Assembly (NCBI GenBank): GCA_020441995.1
Contig: JAGRLC010000001.1
Span: 8,393 to 61,414, forward strand
Length of the DNA stretch: 53,022 bases
DNA from: Rhodobiaceae bacterium
GTDB taxonomy: Bacteria; Pseudomonadota; Alphaproteobacteria; Rhizobiales; Tepidamorphaceae
Direction of reading: 5' to 3'
Under the pieces are notes generated by a model. It saw nothing but the letters and a program-made list of their open reading frames with translations. It ran no database searches and was not told the DNA's origin. Position 1 is the first letter of the stretch. Every line of letters starts with the position of its first letter. The translations under genes were made by a program, and so were the position numbers. Positions 1-9,169 of the stretch are shown here, in pieces.

Positions 1-240
1 GTCATTCATCCCGACGAGTGCATCGACTGTGGCGTCTGTGAACCCGAATGCCCTGCCGAAGCCATCAAGCCGGACACGGAGCCCGGCCTTGAGAAATGGC
101 TGACCGTCAATACCGAGTACGCGTCCAAGTGGCCCAACATCACCCAGAAGAGGGACCACCCGTCCGACGCGGAGAAATTCGATGGCGAGACGGGCAAGTA
201 CGAGAAATACTTCTCCGCCGAGCCCGGCGCCGGCGACTGA
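1..240 (+). CDS. fdxA: Ferredoxin FdxA, C-terminal part (5' end outside window)
   Basis: The 79 visible codons form the end of a 7Fe-8S/4Fe-4S bacterial ferredoxin, a small cytoplasmic electron carrier. The cluster motif [12 protein letters not shown] (C-x2-C-x2-C-x3-C-P) is seen at visible residues 9-20. It is followed by the long C-terminal tail with WLTVN and KWPNIT typical of alphaproteobacterial FdxA of about 110 residues, so roughly the first 30 residues lie to the left of the window. The gene sits directly upstream of carD, the order usual in Hyphomicrobiales. The family call is firm; the physiological partner cannot be told from sequence. Confidence 0.9.
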   Translation, partial: VIHPDECIDCGVCEPECPAEAIKPDTEPGLEKWLTVNTEYASKWPNITQKRDHPSDAEKFDGETGKYEKYFSAEPGAGD

Positions 241-663
241 AGCCCGCCCTCTGAAAGTTGCATTCGGCGCCCCGGATTCCCGGGGCCATTAACGACCATG
301 CCGCGTTGCAACGCAGCAATATTCCATTTGTCCGTATTTTATGGTACATTACTGAAATTGGCCGCGCACTGCGGTCGTGGCATCGGTTATCAGGATCAGA
401 AAATCCGATTGATTGAATAGGGGGCACTTCGGGCAGTCATGCTGTTCGGAGCGGCTTTTTTCGTCCCCTTGCCGCGGCTCTTTGCGCGCAACAATGGAAT
501 GCGGCCCCAGGATGGGAGCTTCTTAAGCCACCTGATCCTTTCAGGCGCGGTCCCCGGGTCGCAACGGCCCTGGAAACCGCAAGCCTGTCAGACGGTGCCG
601 TGATTGCACGCGGACAGTACGGACGAAACCCGCATCTGTCCGCAGGGAAGCGTTGGAGAATAC
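241..663. other. Intergenic region between fdxA and carD
   Basis: This 423-base stretch has no convincing coding frame. It holds a short GC-rich hairpin just after fdxA (269-286) and must contain the carD promoter. A ribosome binding site (GGAGA, ends at 659) precedes the ATG at 664. I see no known riboswitch or RNA gene in it. Confidence 0.5.
269..286 (+). terminator. GC hairpin after fdxA, weak terminator candidate
   Basis: GCCCCGG and CCGGGGC form a perfect 7-bp stem around a 4-base loop, 29 bases after the fdxA stop. No run of T follows, so it may be only an mRNA-end stabilising hairpin or a factor-dependent stop. Confidence 0.3.
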
Positions 664-1260
664 ATGAGCAGCAAGCCCACCAAGAAAACCCAGACCCGCG
701 AAGGCTTCAAGACGAACGAATACATCGTCTATCCGGCTCATGGCGTCGGCAAGATCGTCGCCATCGAAGAGCAGGAAATCGCCGGCGCGAAACTCGAACT
801 TTTCGTCATCACCTTCGAAAAAGACAAGATGACGCTCCGCGTTCCCACTTCCAAGATCGCCAATGTCGGCATGCGCAAGCTTTCCGAGAGCGATTATGTC
901 GGCAAGGCGCTGGACACCCTGACCGGCCGCGCCCGTATCAAGCGCACCATGTGGAGCCGCCGCGCCCAGGAATACGAAGCCAAGATCAATTCCGGCGATC
1001 TCGGTTCGATCGCAGAGGTCGTGCGCGATCTCTACCGTTCCGACACGCAGCCCGAGCAGTCCTATTCCGAGCGTCAGCTCTACGAATCCGCGCTTGACCG
1101 CATGGCGCGCGAAATCGCCGCGGTGCGCAGCTGCACCGAGACCGAGGCGATCCAGGAAATCGAGAAAATGCTCGCCAAGGGGCCGCGCCGCGGCGCCCGC
1201 AACGAGGCCGAGGCGGAGGCTGACGAGGCTTCCGGCGACGATCAGGAAGAAGCGGCCTGA
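664..1260 (+). CDS. carD: CarD-family transcriptional regulator (CarD/CdnL-like)
   Basis: This 198-residue protein belongs to the CarD/CdnL family, which binds the RNA polymerase beta subunit and stabilises open complexes at promoters, notably rRNA promoters. The N-terminal RNAP-interaction domain is visible at about residues 15-80 (FKTNEYIVYPAHGVGKI, then FVITFEKDKMTLRVP). It is followed by a helical C-terminal domain with the conserved W-x-R-R stretch (TMWSRRAQEYEAKI) and an acidic, low-complexity tail. ATG 664 is chosen because a GGAGA box lies 5 bases upstream and homologues begin near this point; an in-frame ATG at 604 lacks such a site. A hairpin terminator follows at 1320-1345. The call is firm. 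Confidence 0.93.
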   Translation: MSSKPTKKTQTREGFKTNEYIVYPAHGVGKIVAIEEQEIAGAKLELFVITFEKDKMTLRVPTSKIANVGMRKLSESDYVGKALDTLTGRARIKRTMWSRRAQEYEAKINSGDLGSIAEVVRDLYRSDTQPEQSYSERQLYESALDRMAREIAAVRSCTETEAIQEIEKMLAKGPRRGARNEAEAEADEASGDDQEEAA

Positions 1261-1319
1261 TCCTTCCGGTTATGCACGACAAGCTCTGACTTCAAGAGCG
1301 ATGACGTTAAATTGAAAGT

Positions 1320-1345
1320 CTGGCTGCCATGCAGCCAGGCTTTTT
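1320..1345 (+). terminator. Intrinsic terminator of carD
   Basis: CTGGCTGC and GCAGCCAG form a perfect 8-bp stem with a 3-base loop, followed two bases later by five T. It lies 60 bases after the carD stop and before rpoH. Confidence 0.75.
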
Positions 1346-1480
1346 GCTTGTTCGTCATCTTACTGCTACCGTAATTTCCCATATACGTATAAGCGCAAAA
1401 ATGCGTAGCGATTTTTGATCTGAATCGCGGGTTCATGCGTTAGCGGAATAACCCCCATCCGCAGGTGAGGCAGGACAGCA

Positions 1481-2353
1481 ATGGCGCAGACATCTGGAAA
1501 TGACCGCAGCATGGTTCGTGCAGCCATGGCTGCTCCCTATCTGGAACGTGGCGAAGAGCATGACCTCGCGGTCCTTTGGGCCGAGAAGGGCGACGCCCGT
1601 GCCATGCACAAACTGATTGCCGCGCACATGCGCCTGGTGATCTCCATTGCCGCGCGGTTCCGGCACTTCGGCCTGCCGATGAACGACATGATCCAGGAAG
1701 GCCATGTCGGCCTGCTGGAAGCCGCACGCCGTTTCGAGCCCGAACGCGAGGTGCGCTTCTCCACCTATGCGACCTGGTGGATCCGGGCATCGATCCAGGA
1801 TTACATCCTGCGTAACTGGTCGATTGTCCGCGGCGGCACGAGTTCGACGCAAAAGGCGCTGTTCTTCAACCTGCGCCGGCTGCGGGCCAAGCTCTCGGGC
1901 GGACCGGACCGGCGTCCGGACTCCGAAGTTCACGCCGAGATCGCGCAAGCCGTGGGCGTTTCCCAGGCCGATGTCGCGCTGATGGATTCACGCCTGTCGA
2001 GCCTGGATGCCTCGCTCAACGCACCGGTTGCCGAAACCGATTCCGGCAACACCTCCGAGCGTCAGGATTTCCTCGTCAGCGACGATCCCCTGCCCGACGA
2101 GACGGTCGGACGCGCCATCGACGAGGAACGGCGTAAGCGCTGGATCAACAGCGCGCTGAAGGTTCTGTCGGACCGCGAGTTGCGCATCATCCGTGAGCGC
2201 CGCCTCTCGGAAGATACCGTCACGCTGGAAGCCCTCGGCAAGAACCTGGGCATCTCGAAAGAGCGCGTGCGCCAGATCGAGAACCGCGCGCTTGAGAAGC
2301 TTCGCGCAGCCTTGCTGCGCGAACTGCCCGATGGCGATACAGCAATGATCTAA
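1481..2353 (+). CDS. rpoH: RNA polymerase sigma-32 family factor (RpoH2-type)
   Basis: This 290-residue heat-shock-type sigma factor directs RNA polymerase to stress promoters. Region 2 is clear (LVISIAARFR, then DMIQEGHVGLLEAARRFEPE and FSTYATWWIRASIQDYILRNWS). It is followed at about residues 123-131 by the RpoH box QKALFFNLR, which separates RpoH from other sigma-70 proteins. The C-terminus carries the region 4.2 helix-turn-helix (LEALGKNLGISKERVRQIENRAL). Length matches RpoH. Many Hyphomicrobiales have two rpoH genes, and the context beside carD together with the divergent N-terminus suggests the second paralogue, which in rhizobia is linked to oxidative and general stress. That paralogue assignment is inference. 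A GGTGAGG box precedes the ATG. Confidence 0.93.
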   Translation: MAQTSGNDRSMVRAAMAAPYLERGEEHDLAVLWAEKGDARAMHKLIAAHMRLVISIAARFRHFGLPMNDMIQEGHVGLLEAARRFEPEREVRFSTYATWWIRASIQDYILRNWSIVRGGTSSTQKALFFNLRRLRAKLSGGPDRRPDSEVHAEIAQAVGVSQADVALMDSRLSSLDASLNAPVAETDSGNTSERQDFLVSDDPLPDETVGRAIDEERRKRWINSALKVLSDRELRIIRERRLSEDTVTLEALGKNLGISKERVRQIENRALEKLRAALLRELPDGDTAMI

Positions 2354-2362
2354 AAACCGGGC

Positions 2363-2395
2363 CGCGCAGGCAATCCGCAACAGGAAGCCTGCGCG
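2363..2395 (+). terminator. Inverted repeat after rpoH, weak terminator candidate
   Basis: CGCGCAGGC and GCCTGCGCG form a 9-bp perfect stem with a 15-base loop just after the rpoH stop. There is no proper T-run behind it, so termination here is uncertain. Confidence 0.35.
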
Positions 2396-2472
2396 TCTGT
2401 CTTGGCGGACGTTGTGAAAAAGCGGGTGCCGGTTTTCGCAAAAAACGGCGCTATCGCAATAGAGAATCTCAA

Positions 2473-2508
2473 AAGGGAAAGAGCATCCGTTCTGAGCCTC
2501 TCAGAACG
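2473..2508 (-). terminator. Intrinsic terminator of the M48 protease gene
   Basis: CGTTCTGAG and CTCAGAACG (2488-2508) form a perfect 9-bp stem with a 3-base loop. Read on the minus strand it is followed by a T-rich stretch (TTTCCCTTTT), as expected after the protease stop at 2518. Confidence 0.6.
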
Positions 2509-2517
2509 CGCCTTGCT

Positions 2518-4032
2518 CTAGCTGTCGCTGACCACCTTGACGTGATCGCCGGGTTTCAGGGATTCCCCGGCCTGTATCCCGTTAAGGGTCAGGAAGCGCT
2601 CAAGCTGTGAATCCGTATATGACATCCGCCTTGCCAGCGAGACAGCCGTATCGCCGGGCCGCACGGTTTCAACCTTGATGCGAAGCGGCGAAACGGCGTT
2701 CGCGGTTGTCTGATTGACATAGCCGAACGTGTTGACGGCAGAGGCGAACTCCGCCTCGTCATCGGCACCGGGATTCTGCGTGGCGTGGATGAACCGGTAG
2801 ACCATGTTGTCACGCCCGCGAATAAGGGCGATGCGGAACTGCCACTGATCCGCCGTCGCAACGGCAAAGGCGGCCTCGCGCCCATTGACGGTTCCCTGGC
2901 TGACCGAACTGACCGAGCCGCCGCGAACCGAATTATGCTCCAAATGCCGCACAAGGCTCGTTCCACGCGGCACATCGACACCGTCGAACCGCAGGATCGC
3001 CCCGTCAGGCGCAAACCCGACCACGGCATTGGGCGCGTTCTGCACGCCGTAGCCTTCGGGCATCGTGAACGTGATTCCAAGCCGCGGGTGCAGGAACGTG
3101 CGGTCACGCACATAGCCTTCACTGGGATCGTCGCCGTAGAGAATACCCTCGATCGCGGAAAGATAGGCATCGCTGTTGCGCTGCCCGCCATCGGCCGGCA
3201 CCAGAACGTTTGCGTCCCGCTTGGCCGCGGCAATCCGTTCCGGCGTTGTCGGGTGCGTCGATGTCAAATCGACCCGGCTGGGATCGTACTTGCGGTTCAT
3301 CATGCGCGAATGCAGAGCCGTCTGCCGTTCCAGCGACGTCAGGAATGAAACAGCCGCGCGCGGATCATATCCGGACTTGGCCATGATCCTGATGCCGATT
3401 GCATCGGCTTCGAATTCCTGCTGCCGGGAAAACTGCGCGATCTGCTTTTTCGCGTAGCTTAGAGCCTCGGAACTGCTTCCCGGTCCCCGGGTCATGTCGG
3501 CGATGACCTTGCCGGCGGCGCTGGCCTGAACCACTTGCTGTTCGCGCTGCAACGCATGGCGGGCATCGATATGACCCATCTCATGGGCAATAACCGCGGC
3601 AAGCTCGGCCTCGCTGTTGGCAAGCGCCATGAGCCCGCGCGTGACATAAATATATCCGCCCGGAAGCGAGAAGGCGTTGATGCTCGGAGAATTGAGAACG
3701 GTGATTCGGTAGTTGCCGGGCCCGGAAGCGGCGTTCTGTGCCAGCTTGGCCGCCACTTCATCGACGTACCTGTCGATATTGCCACTCGTGTAGCTGCCGC
3801 CAAACGCCGCCAGAACCTTGGGATTTTCCCGGGCCCCGATGCGCGCTTCCTGCCTCTCTCCGACGGCGCCGGCGAGAAACCCCGAAGAACCGCCATCAAG
3901 CGAAGCACAGCCCGCAACCAGCCCGGCTGCCAGCACAACAGAGAACGTGCCGGCGACGACATCGCGCCAGCGCGAAACGCTGCTCTTTTCCCGGCTTTCA
4001 TGACGCCGGCTGATATCTGGCCTCAAGCTCAC
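2518..4032 (-). CDS. M48-family zinc metalloprotease lipoprotein with C-terminal LysM-like domain
   Basis: This 504-residue periplasmic, membrane-anchored protease is related to the LoiP/BepA/YcaL type and probably acts in outer-membrane or cell-envelope protein quality control. A hydrophobic segment ending in the lipobox LVAGC (Cys about 42) marks a lipoprotein. The zinc motif HEMGH, preceded by AELAAVIA, and the third-ligand motif EFEADAIG are intact, as is the downstream STHPTTPERI signature of the family. The last 50 residues (VRPGDTAVSLARRM ... LKPGDHVKVV) look like a LysM-type peptidoglycan-binding fold. The start is uncertain: there is no ATG before the signal segment. GTG 4032 gives a reasonable signal peptide, and TTG 4074 in the same frame is an alternative. 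The gene is divergent from the MscS-type channel, with 273 bases between the two chosen starts. Confidence 0.87.
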   Translation of the reverse strand: MSLRPDISRRHESREKSSVSRWRDVVAGTFSVVLAAGLVAGCASLDGGSSGFLAGAVGERQEARIGARENPKVLAAFGGSYTSGNIDRYVDEVAAKLAQNAASGPGNYRITVLNSPSINAFSLPGGYIYVTRGLMALANSEAELAAVIAHEMGHIDARHALQREQQVVQASAAGKVIADMTRGPGSSSEALSYAKKQIAQFSRQQEFEADAIGIRIMAKSGYDPRAAVSFLTSLERQTALHSRMMNRKYDPSRVDLTSTHPTTPERIAAAKRDANVLVPADGGQRNSDAYLSAIEGILYGDDPSEGYVRDRTFLHPRLGITFTMPEGYGVQNAPNAVVGFAPDGAILRFDGVDVPRGTSLVRHLEHNSVRGGSVSSVSQGTVNGREAAFAVATADQWQFRIALIRGRDNMVYRFIHATQNPGADDEAEFASAVNTFGYVNQTTANAVSPLRIKVETVRPGDTAVSLARRMSYTDSQLERFLTLNGIQAGESLKPGDHVKVVSDS

Positions 4033-4305
4033 GGCACTCTTGCTAGTGGCAGTTGCGTTAAAAAGACGTTCCAAAACGGATCATATATCCGCTCGCGGCG
4101 TCACAGTCTTGGAAAAAAGACATCCCAGCCGTGCAGAACGCACTTAACGCCCCGCCCAGCACACACATCATGGCACGATCAACATGGCGAAATGGCGGCG
4201 CTGCGTGCCTCGAAAAATTCGCTTTGGTGGGTCAAATCACGTAGATCATGTCCACCGGGGCTGGGACCCCGGACCAGGATACATAAGCCGGGTGTTCCGT
4301 TTCGC

Positions 4306-6972
4306 ATGACCGCAAGACCTCTTTCTCTCCCCCGCAAGCTCGGAAAGCGTCTTTGCGCAATCCTGCTGCTGGCCATGCTTGGACTGACGGCAGCCGGGCC
4401 ATGGCAGGCGCAGGCGCAGGACCAGGCAACGCAGCAGCCTGCCCCGTCACCGGCGCAACCCGGAGCGGCATCGCAGCCCGCCGACAGCCAGAGCGGCGGC
4501 GATGTGGAATCGGAAACCGCAGGCACAGGCACGCAGGAGAGCAAGCTGGAAAGCCGGACGGAATCCGCCCCGGCCAAGCCTGCGAGAATTGCCGCCGCCC
4601 AGATCGATGAACAGCGCGACAAGGTCAACGCATGGAAGGCCTCTGTCGACCGGATCGAAGCGGCACTGCGCAGGGATTCCGACAACGACAAGGAACTGGC
4701 AGACCTGCGGCGGGAGATGGAGCCGATCCGCAACGAAGCGCCCGCGATCATCGCGCTTCTCCAGGACCGTGTACGGATCATCGAGGAGCGCATTGCCCAG
4801 TTGGGCGAAGCGCCCGCAAACGGCGCTCCTGCCGAAGCGCCCGCCGTACAGGCCGAACGCGAAGCCCTGAACGCGGCGCTGGCGGATGTTCGCGGCGTTC
4901 TCACCCAGGCCAAGGTCATACAGGTTCAGGCCGAGCAGCTTGAGGCACGCATTTCCGAGCGCCGGCGCGACCGTTTCGCGGCACGGCTGACCGAACGCAA
5001 CCAGCCCCCCTATGATCCAACTCTGCTACGCGATGTCTTCGTGCAGTTCCCGCAGGTTCTGGGGCGCTTCGGCTTGCTCATGACGGAGGGTGTGCGGGCA
5101 ACCCTGACCAACGTGACGCCATCAGAGGACCGGCCTGCGGCGGGCATAAATTTCCGGCTTTCGATCATCGTGATCGCGATTGGCGTCAGTATCGCCATAC
5201 TGATCGGCGGCCGCAGGAAACTTGCCCAGCTTTACCGCCGCGTCCCGCGCGATTCAGAACCCGGGCGGCTGGAAAAATTCGCCGGCGCGACCTGGCTCGT
5301 CATCATTGACGCATTGGTGCCGCTGATTTCCCTGTTCATGGTGCTTGTCGCCGTCAGGACTTCGGGCTTTCTGCCTGACCGGCTGCTTGCCCTGGTAAGC
5401 AGCGCCACCGCCGGCCTCGGTTTCTATCTGTTTCTGCGCGCGGTGATCATCGCGGTGCTTGCGCCGCGCGTTCCTTCCTGGCGGCTTTTCAAGATGCAGC
5501 AGGACGCTGCGCTCAATCTGATACGCGTCCTGCTCGTGATGTCGGCGCTCGTCGGCCTGGACAAGTTTCTCGACAAGGCGTTCAACCTTGTAGCCGCACC
5601 ATTGCAGATCGACATTGCCCGCAGCGGCTGGTTCGCGGTCATCTTCGCCTTCCTCGGCATCGCCGCTTTGCGCCTCATCGTGCAAGCGCGTTCAGAGCCG
5701 ACTGAATCCGGCGATGCGGATTTGTTTGGAACCGCAAATGCCGAGACAGTGGCGAAGCCATGGACCTGGCTGAGGATTCTCTACTGGTTCCTGTTCCTTG
5801 GCATCGCCGCCAGCGGACTAACCGGATATGTGGCTCTCGCCTCATACAGCTCAACGCATGTTGCCCTGGCATCAGCCATCGTGACCCTGGCGGCCATCCT
5901 GATCATTTTCACGGATGAGCTTTCCACCGTCCTGATCAACGACACCCACGGCCCGACGCAGGCGCTTGCCCGCAACTTCGGATTTTCACGCTCGGCGATG
6001 GATCAGCTGATCGTCGTCATCAGCGGTCTGTTCCGGCTCTTCCTCATCATAACCACCGCCGTACTGGTCATGGTGCCGTGGGGCTTCGACACCTGGCAGT
6101 GGAGCAATTGGGTACGCAGCGCTTTCTTCGGTGTGCAGGTTGGCGAAATCAACATTTCGCCGTCGGTCATTCTTTCGGCGATCACGGTATTCGCGGTCGG
6201 GCTTGTCGCAACCCGCGCCATCCGCAACTGGCTCGACAACAAATACCTGCCCCGCACCAATCTGGATGTCGGCCTGAAGTCTTCGGTATCGACAGCCCTT
6301 GGTTATGTCGGCGTCGTCATTGCGGCAGCCGTCGCGGTCTCTTTTGCAGGCTTTGACCTTGCAAACCTCGCCATTGTCGCCGGCGCCCTTTCACTGGGTA
6401 TCGGTTTTGGCCTTCAGTCCATCGTGAACAACTTTGTCTCCGGCCTGATCCTGCTGGCCGAACGCCCGGTCAAGGTTGGCGACTGGATTCAGGTCGGCGG
6501 CGAGCAGGGCAACGTCCGGCGCATCAGTGTGCGCGCCACCGAAATCCAGACCTTCGACCGCGCCACTGTCATCGTTCCCAACTCCGATCTGATTTCGGGG
6601 CAAGTGAAGAACATGATGCTGGTGGACCGCACCGGCCGCGCCACGATCAATATCGGCGTCAGCTATGACAGCGATGCGGACAAGGTTCATGACATTCTCA
6701 TCGAGATCGCCAAGGCCCATCCCGGCGTGTTGGCTTTTCCCGAACCTGCGGCCTACTTCGTCGATTTTGGCGCAAGCTCGCTGGACTTCCGCCTTTATGC
6801 CTATCTCGCCAATGTCGACAATATCCTGTCCGTGAGCAGCGATTTGCGCTATGCGATCCTTAAGCGCTTCAGGGACGAGGGTATCGAGATTCCCTTCCCG
6901 CAAAGCGACATTCATGTTCGCGGTGATGTCAGCGTCGCGACCAGCACGCCGGGATCGCGCAAGAAAACCTGA
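4306..6972 (+). CDS. MscS-family mechanosensitive channel with DUF3772 periplasmic domain
   Basis: This 888-residue inner-membrane channel protein belongs to the large MscK/YbiO-like class, which releases solutes on osmotic downshock. It has a signal peptide (hydrophobic stretch to AQAQ near residue 38), a Q/P/A-rich linker, a coiled-coil-rich periplasmic domain (about 85-250, DUF3772-like) and many membrane segments (about 280-680). The MscS pore helix and beta domain follow (LSLGIGFGLQSIVNNFVSGL, then LLAERPVKVGDWIQVG and VIVPNSDLISGQVKN), with a C-terminal alpha/beta domain. ATG 4306 is chosen because it begins a clear signal sequence. The frame stays open upstream to 3535, but that part overlaps the divergent protease antisense and looks spurious. 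The family is firm; gating properties are unknown. Confidence 0.9.
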   Translation: MTARPLSLPRKLGKRLCAILLLAMLGLTAAGPWQAQAQDQATQQPAPSPAQPGAASQPADSQSGGDVESETAGTGTQESKLESRTESAPAKPARIAAAQIDEQRDKVNAWKASVDRIEAALRRDSDNDKELADLRREMEPIRNEAPAIIALLQDRVRIIEERIAQLGEAPANGAPAEAPAVQAEREALNAALADVRGVLTQAKVIQVQAEQLEARISERRRDRFAARLTERNQPPYDPTLLRDVFVQFPQVLGRFGLLMTEGVRATLTNVTPSEDRPAAGINFRLSIIVIAIGVSIAILIGGRRKLAQLYRRVPRDSEPGRLEKFAGATWLVIIDALVPLISLFMVLVAVRTSGFLPDRLLALVSSATAGLGFYLFLRAVIIAVLAPRVPSWRLFKMQQDAALNLIRVLLVMSALVGLDKFLDKAFNLVAAPLQIDIARSGWFAVIFAFLGIAALRLIVQARSEPTESGDADLFGTANAETVAKPWTWLRILYWFLFLGIAASGLTGYVALASYSSTHVALASAIVTLAAILIIFTDELSTVLINDTHGPTQALARNFGFSRSAMDQLIVVISGLFRLFLIITTAVLVMVPWGFDTWQWSNWVRSAFFGVQVGEINISPSVILSAITVFAVGLVATRAIRNWLDNKYLPRTNLDVGLKSSVSTALGYVGVVIAAAVAVSFAGFDLANLAIVAGALSLGIGFGLQSIVNNFVSGLILLAERPVKVGDWIQVGGEQGNVRRISVRATEIQTFDRATVIVPNSDLISGQVKNMMLVDRTGRATINIGVSYDSDADKVHDILIEIAKAHPGVLAFPEPAAYFVDFGASSLDFRLYAYLANVDNILSVSSDLRYAILKRFRDEGIEIPFPQSDIHVRGDVSVATSTPGSRKKT

Positions 6973-7002
6973 CGTAGCGCCATCGAAGGTTGAGGAATTT
7001 CC

Positions 7003-7530
7003 ATGTTGCGAATTGATGTCCTGGTGCGGTGTTTCCGCAAGGCGCTCGCTGTAATGGCTTTTGGCGCGACCCTCGCGGCCTGCGCGGATACCCAGCCACG
7101 ACCGGCCTTCTACCAGAATCTTGCCCGCTCCGGCGGTCAGCTGGACCCCAATAATGCGCTCAACCTGATCAACAGTTACCGGCAGTCCCAGGGCGTTGGT
7201 GCGGTCAGCCTCAATCCGGCGCTGATGAGCCTTGCCAAGGGCTATGCGGCATCTCTCGCCAGCAATGCCAAAACCAACCGCAACGTTCAGCCGGACGGCA
7301 AGCTGAATGCGCGCCTGCAATCGGCGGGTTACCAGGCCGCCGATGTGGAGGAATCCGTAACCGCCGGCTATCACACCTTCGCCGAGGCCTTCTCCGGCTG
7401 GCGCGACAGCCCGCCCCATCGCAAGACCATGCTGATGAAAAACGCCACCGACATGGGCATCGCCGCCGCATACGCTCCCAATACGAGATACAGGGTCTAT
7501 TGGGTGCTTGTCATGGCGCAGCCGAAATAG
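7003..7530 (+). CDS. CAP (SCP/PR1) domain lipoprotein
   Basis: This 175-residue secreted lipoprotein has a lipobox TLAAC (Cys 27) after a basic, hydrophobic signal. The rest is a CAP domain: LNLINSYRQSQG, LNPALMSLAKGYAASLA, then FAEAFSGWRDSPPHRKTML with the conserved W-x-x-SPPH-R pattern, and MGIAAAY ... YWVLVMA. Bacterial CAP proteins act at the envelope, but their biochemical role is mostly unknown. The gene follows the channel by 30 bases with a GAGGA site, so the two are probably co-transcribed. The family call is firm, the function is not. Confidence 0.85.
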   Translation: MLRIDVLVRCFRKALAVMAFGATLAACADTQPRPAFYQNLARSGGQLDPNNALNLINSYRQSQGVGAVSLNPALMSLAKGYAASLASNAKTNRNVQPDGKLNARLQSAGYQAADVEESVTAGYHTFAEAFSGWRDSPPHRKTMLMKNATDMGIAAAYAPNTRYRVYWVLVMAQPK

Positions 7531-7544
7531 GCGTTCTCACCGCG

Positions 7545-9161
7545 ATGCTGCAGCGGGCCCAGACTTACTCCGATCTTGTTTCCGGCTTTCGCTGGCGGAT
7601 ACCCGAACGCTTCAATATTGGCGTGGCAACGACCGATGCATGGGCCACGAAGGCGCCTGACCGCGTTGCGATCCTGAACCGCCTCGCGGACGGCGGGGTA
7701 GAGCAGGTCACCTACGGCGAGCTTGCCAACCGCTCGTCGCGGCTGGCGTCATCGCTTGCCGCCGCCGGCATTGCTGCGGGCGACCGCGTCGCGATCCTGC
7801 TGCCGCAATGCCCGCAAACGCCGATTTCCCACGCCGCCGTCTACAAGCTCGGCGCCATCGCCGTGCCGCTGGCGCTACTGTTCGGCCCCGATGCCCTTGC
7901 CTACCGCCTGGAGAATTCAGGCGCGAAATGCGTGATCACCTGTGCTCAGGGGCTGGAGCGGCTCCGGGAGATCGAAACCCTCCCCGACGGCCTGAAGCTG
8001 ATCGTGTCCACAGACGGCGCGTCAGGCCGTGCGGTTGCCTTCGACGATCTCATAACCAAAGGCAGTGAGAATTTTACCCCAGCCGACACCGGGCCCGACG
8101 ATCCGGCCCTGATGATCTACACCTCCGGAACGACCGGTCAGGCAAAAGGCGCTCTGCATGGGCACCGCGTGCTGCTCGGGCATATTCCCGGCGTACAGAT
8201 GACGCATGAATTTCTGCCGCAGGAGGGAGACATCCTCTGGACCCCGGCTGACTGGGCATGGGCCGGCGGATTGCTGAACATCCTTTTGCCCGGATTGCTG
8301 CTCGGCGTCCCCGTCGTTGCGGCGCGCTGGGAGAAGTTCGACCCCGAAGCGGCCTTCGCGCTGATGGAACAGATGCGGGTGCGCAACGCTTTCATCCCGC
8401 CAACGGCGCTGAAAATGATGCGCGCGGTGGAAAACCCTTCAGCCCGCTACAAGCTCAATCTGCGAACAGTCGGTTCGGGAGGTGAATCGCTGGGACGTGA
8501 AACCTACGACTGGGCCCGCGCCGAGCTTGGCCTGACGATCAACGAGTTCTATGGCCAGACCGAATGCAATCTGGTGCTCTCCTCATGCGCGGAAATCGGC
8601 GTCAGCCGCTCAGGCGCTATCGGCAAGACGGTTCCCGGCCACGAGGTGGCAATCGTCGGCGCCGACGGCGACGTACTACCTGCCGGTAAAACCGGCCAGA
8701 TCGCGGTGCGCCGTCCCGATCCGGTGATGTTCCTCCAGTACTGGGACAACCCCGAAGCGACCGAAGCCAAGTTCATCGGCGACTGGATGCTGACCGGTGA
8801 TCAGGGCATGAGCGATGATGACGGTTACATTTTCTTCGTCGGCCGTGACGACGACGTGATCACGTCATCGGGCTACCGCATCGGTCCCGGCGAAGTGGAG
8901 GACTGCCTGCTGACCCATCCAGCCGTGGCCCTTGCCGCCGCCGTCGGCAAACCGGACCCGGTGCGCACCGAGATCGTCAAGGCGTTCATCGTCCTCAAAC
9001 CCGGCCATAAGCCGTCGGACGAACTGGCTTCGGAGATTCAGGCCTGGGTTCGCCAGCGCCTCGCCGCGCACGAATACCCGCGCGAAATCACTTTCCGCAA
9101 TGCGCTCCCCCTGACCACGACCGGCAAGGTGATCCGCCGGCTGCTGCGTGAGGAAGCCTAG
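7545..9161 (+). CDS. Acyl-CoA synthetase (AMP-forming, ANL superfamily)
   Basis: This 538-residue adenylate-forming ligase activates a carboxylic acid to its CoA thioester through an acyl-AMP. The motifs are complete: the P-loop-like A3 motif YTSGTTGQAKG (about residue 188), the A5 motif NEFYGQTECN, A7 LTGDQG, A8 hinge GYRIGPGEVED and the C-terminal catalytic lysine in TTTGKVIRR. Sequence style (WTPADWAWAGGL, ARWEKFDPEAAF) resembles the acetyl/medium-chain and benzoate-type ligases more than long-chain FadD. The true substrate cannot be read from sequence. The start at ATG 7545 is 14 bases after the CAP gene stop; no strong ribosome binding site is seen, so translational coupling is possible. 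Confidence 0.88.
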   Translation: MLQRAQTYSDLVSGFRWRIPERFNIGVATTDAWATKAPDRVAILNRLADGGVEQVTYGELANRSSRLASSLAAAGIAAGDRVAILLPQCPQTPISHAAVYKLGAIAVPLALLFGPDALAYRLENSGAKCVITCAQGLERLREIETLPDGLKLIVSTDGASGRAVAFDDLITKGSENFTPADTGPDDPALMIYTSGTTGQAKGALHGHRVLLGHIPGVQMTHEFLPQEGDILWTPADWAWAGGLLNILLPGLLLGVPVVAARWEKFDPEAAFALMEQMRVRNAFIPPTALKMMRAVENPSARYKLNLRTVGSGGESLGRETYDWARAELGLTINEFYGQTECNLVLSSCAEIGVSRSGAIGKTVPGHEVAIVGADGDVLPAGKTGQIAVRRPDPVMFLQYWDNPEATEAKFIGDWMLTGDQGMSDDDGYIFFVGRDDDVITSSGYRIGPGEVEDCLLTHPAVALAAAVGKPDPVRTEIVKAFIVLKPGHKPSDELASEIQAWVRQRLAAHEYPREITFRNALPLTTTGKVIRRLLREEA

Positions 9162-9169
9162 GCCACGGC

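Noticed and set aside
3535..4305. Upstream extension of the MscS-type channel reading frame
   Set aside because: It runs antisense through the M48 protease gene, has no signal sequence and no family features; ATG 4306 begins a proper signal peptide.
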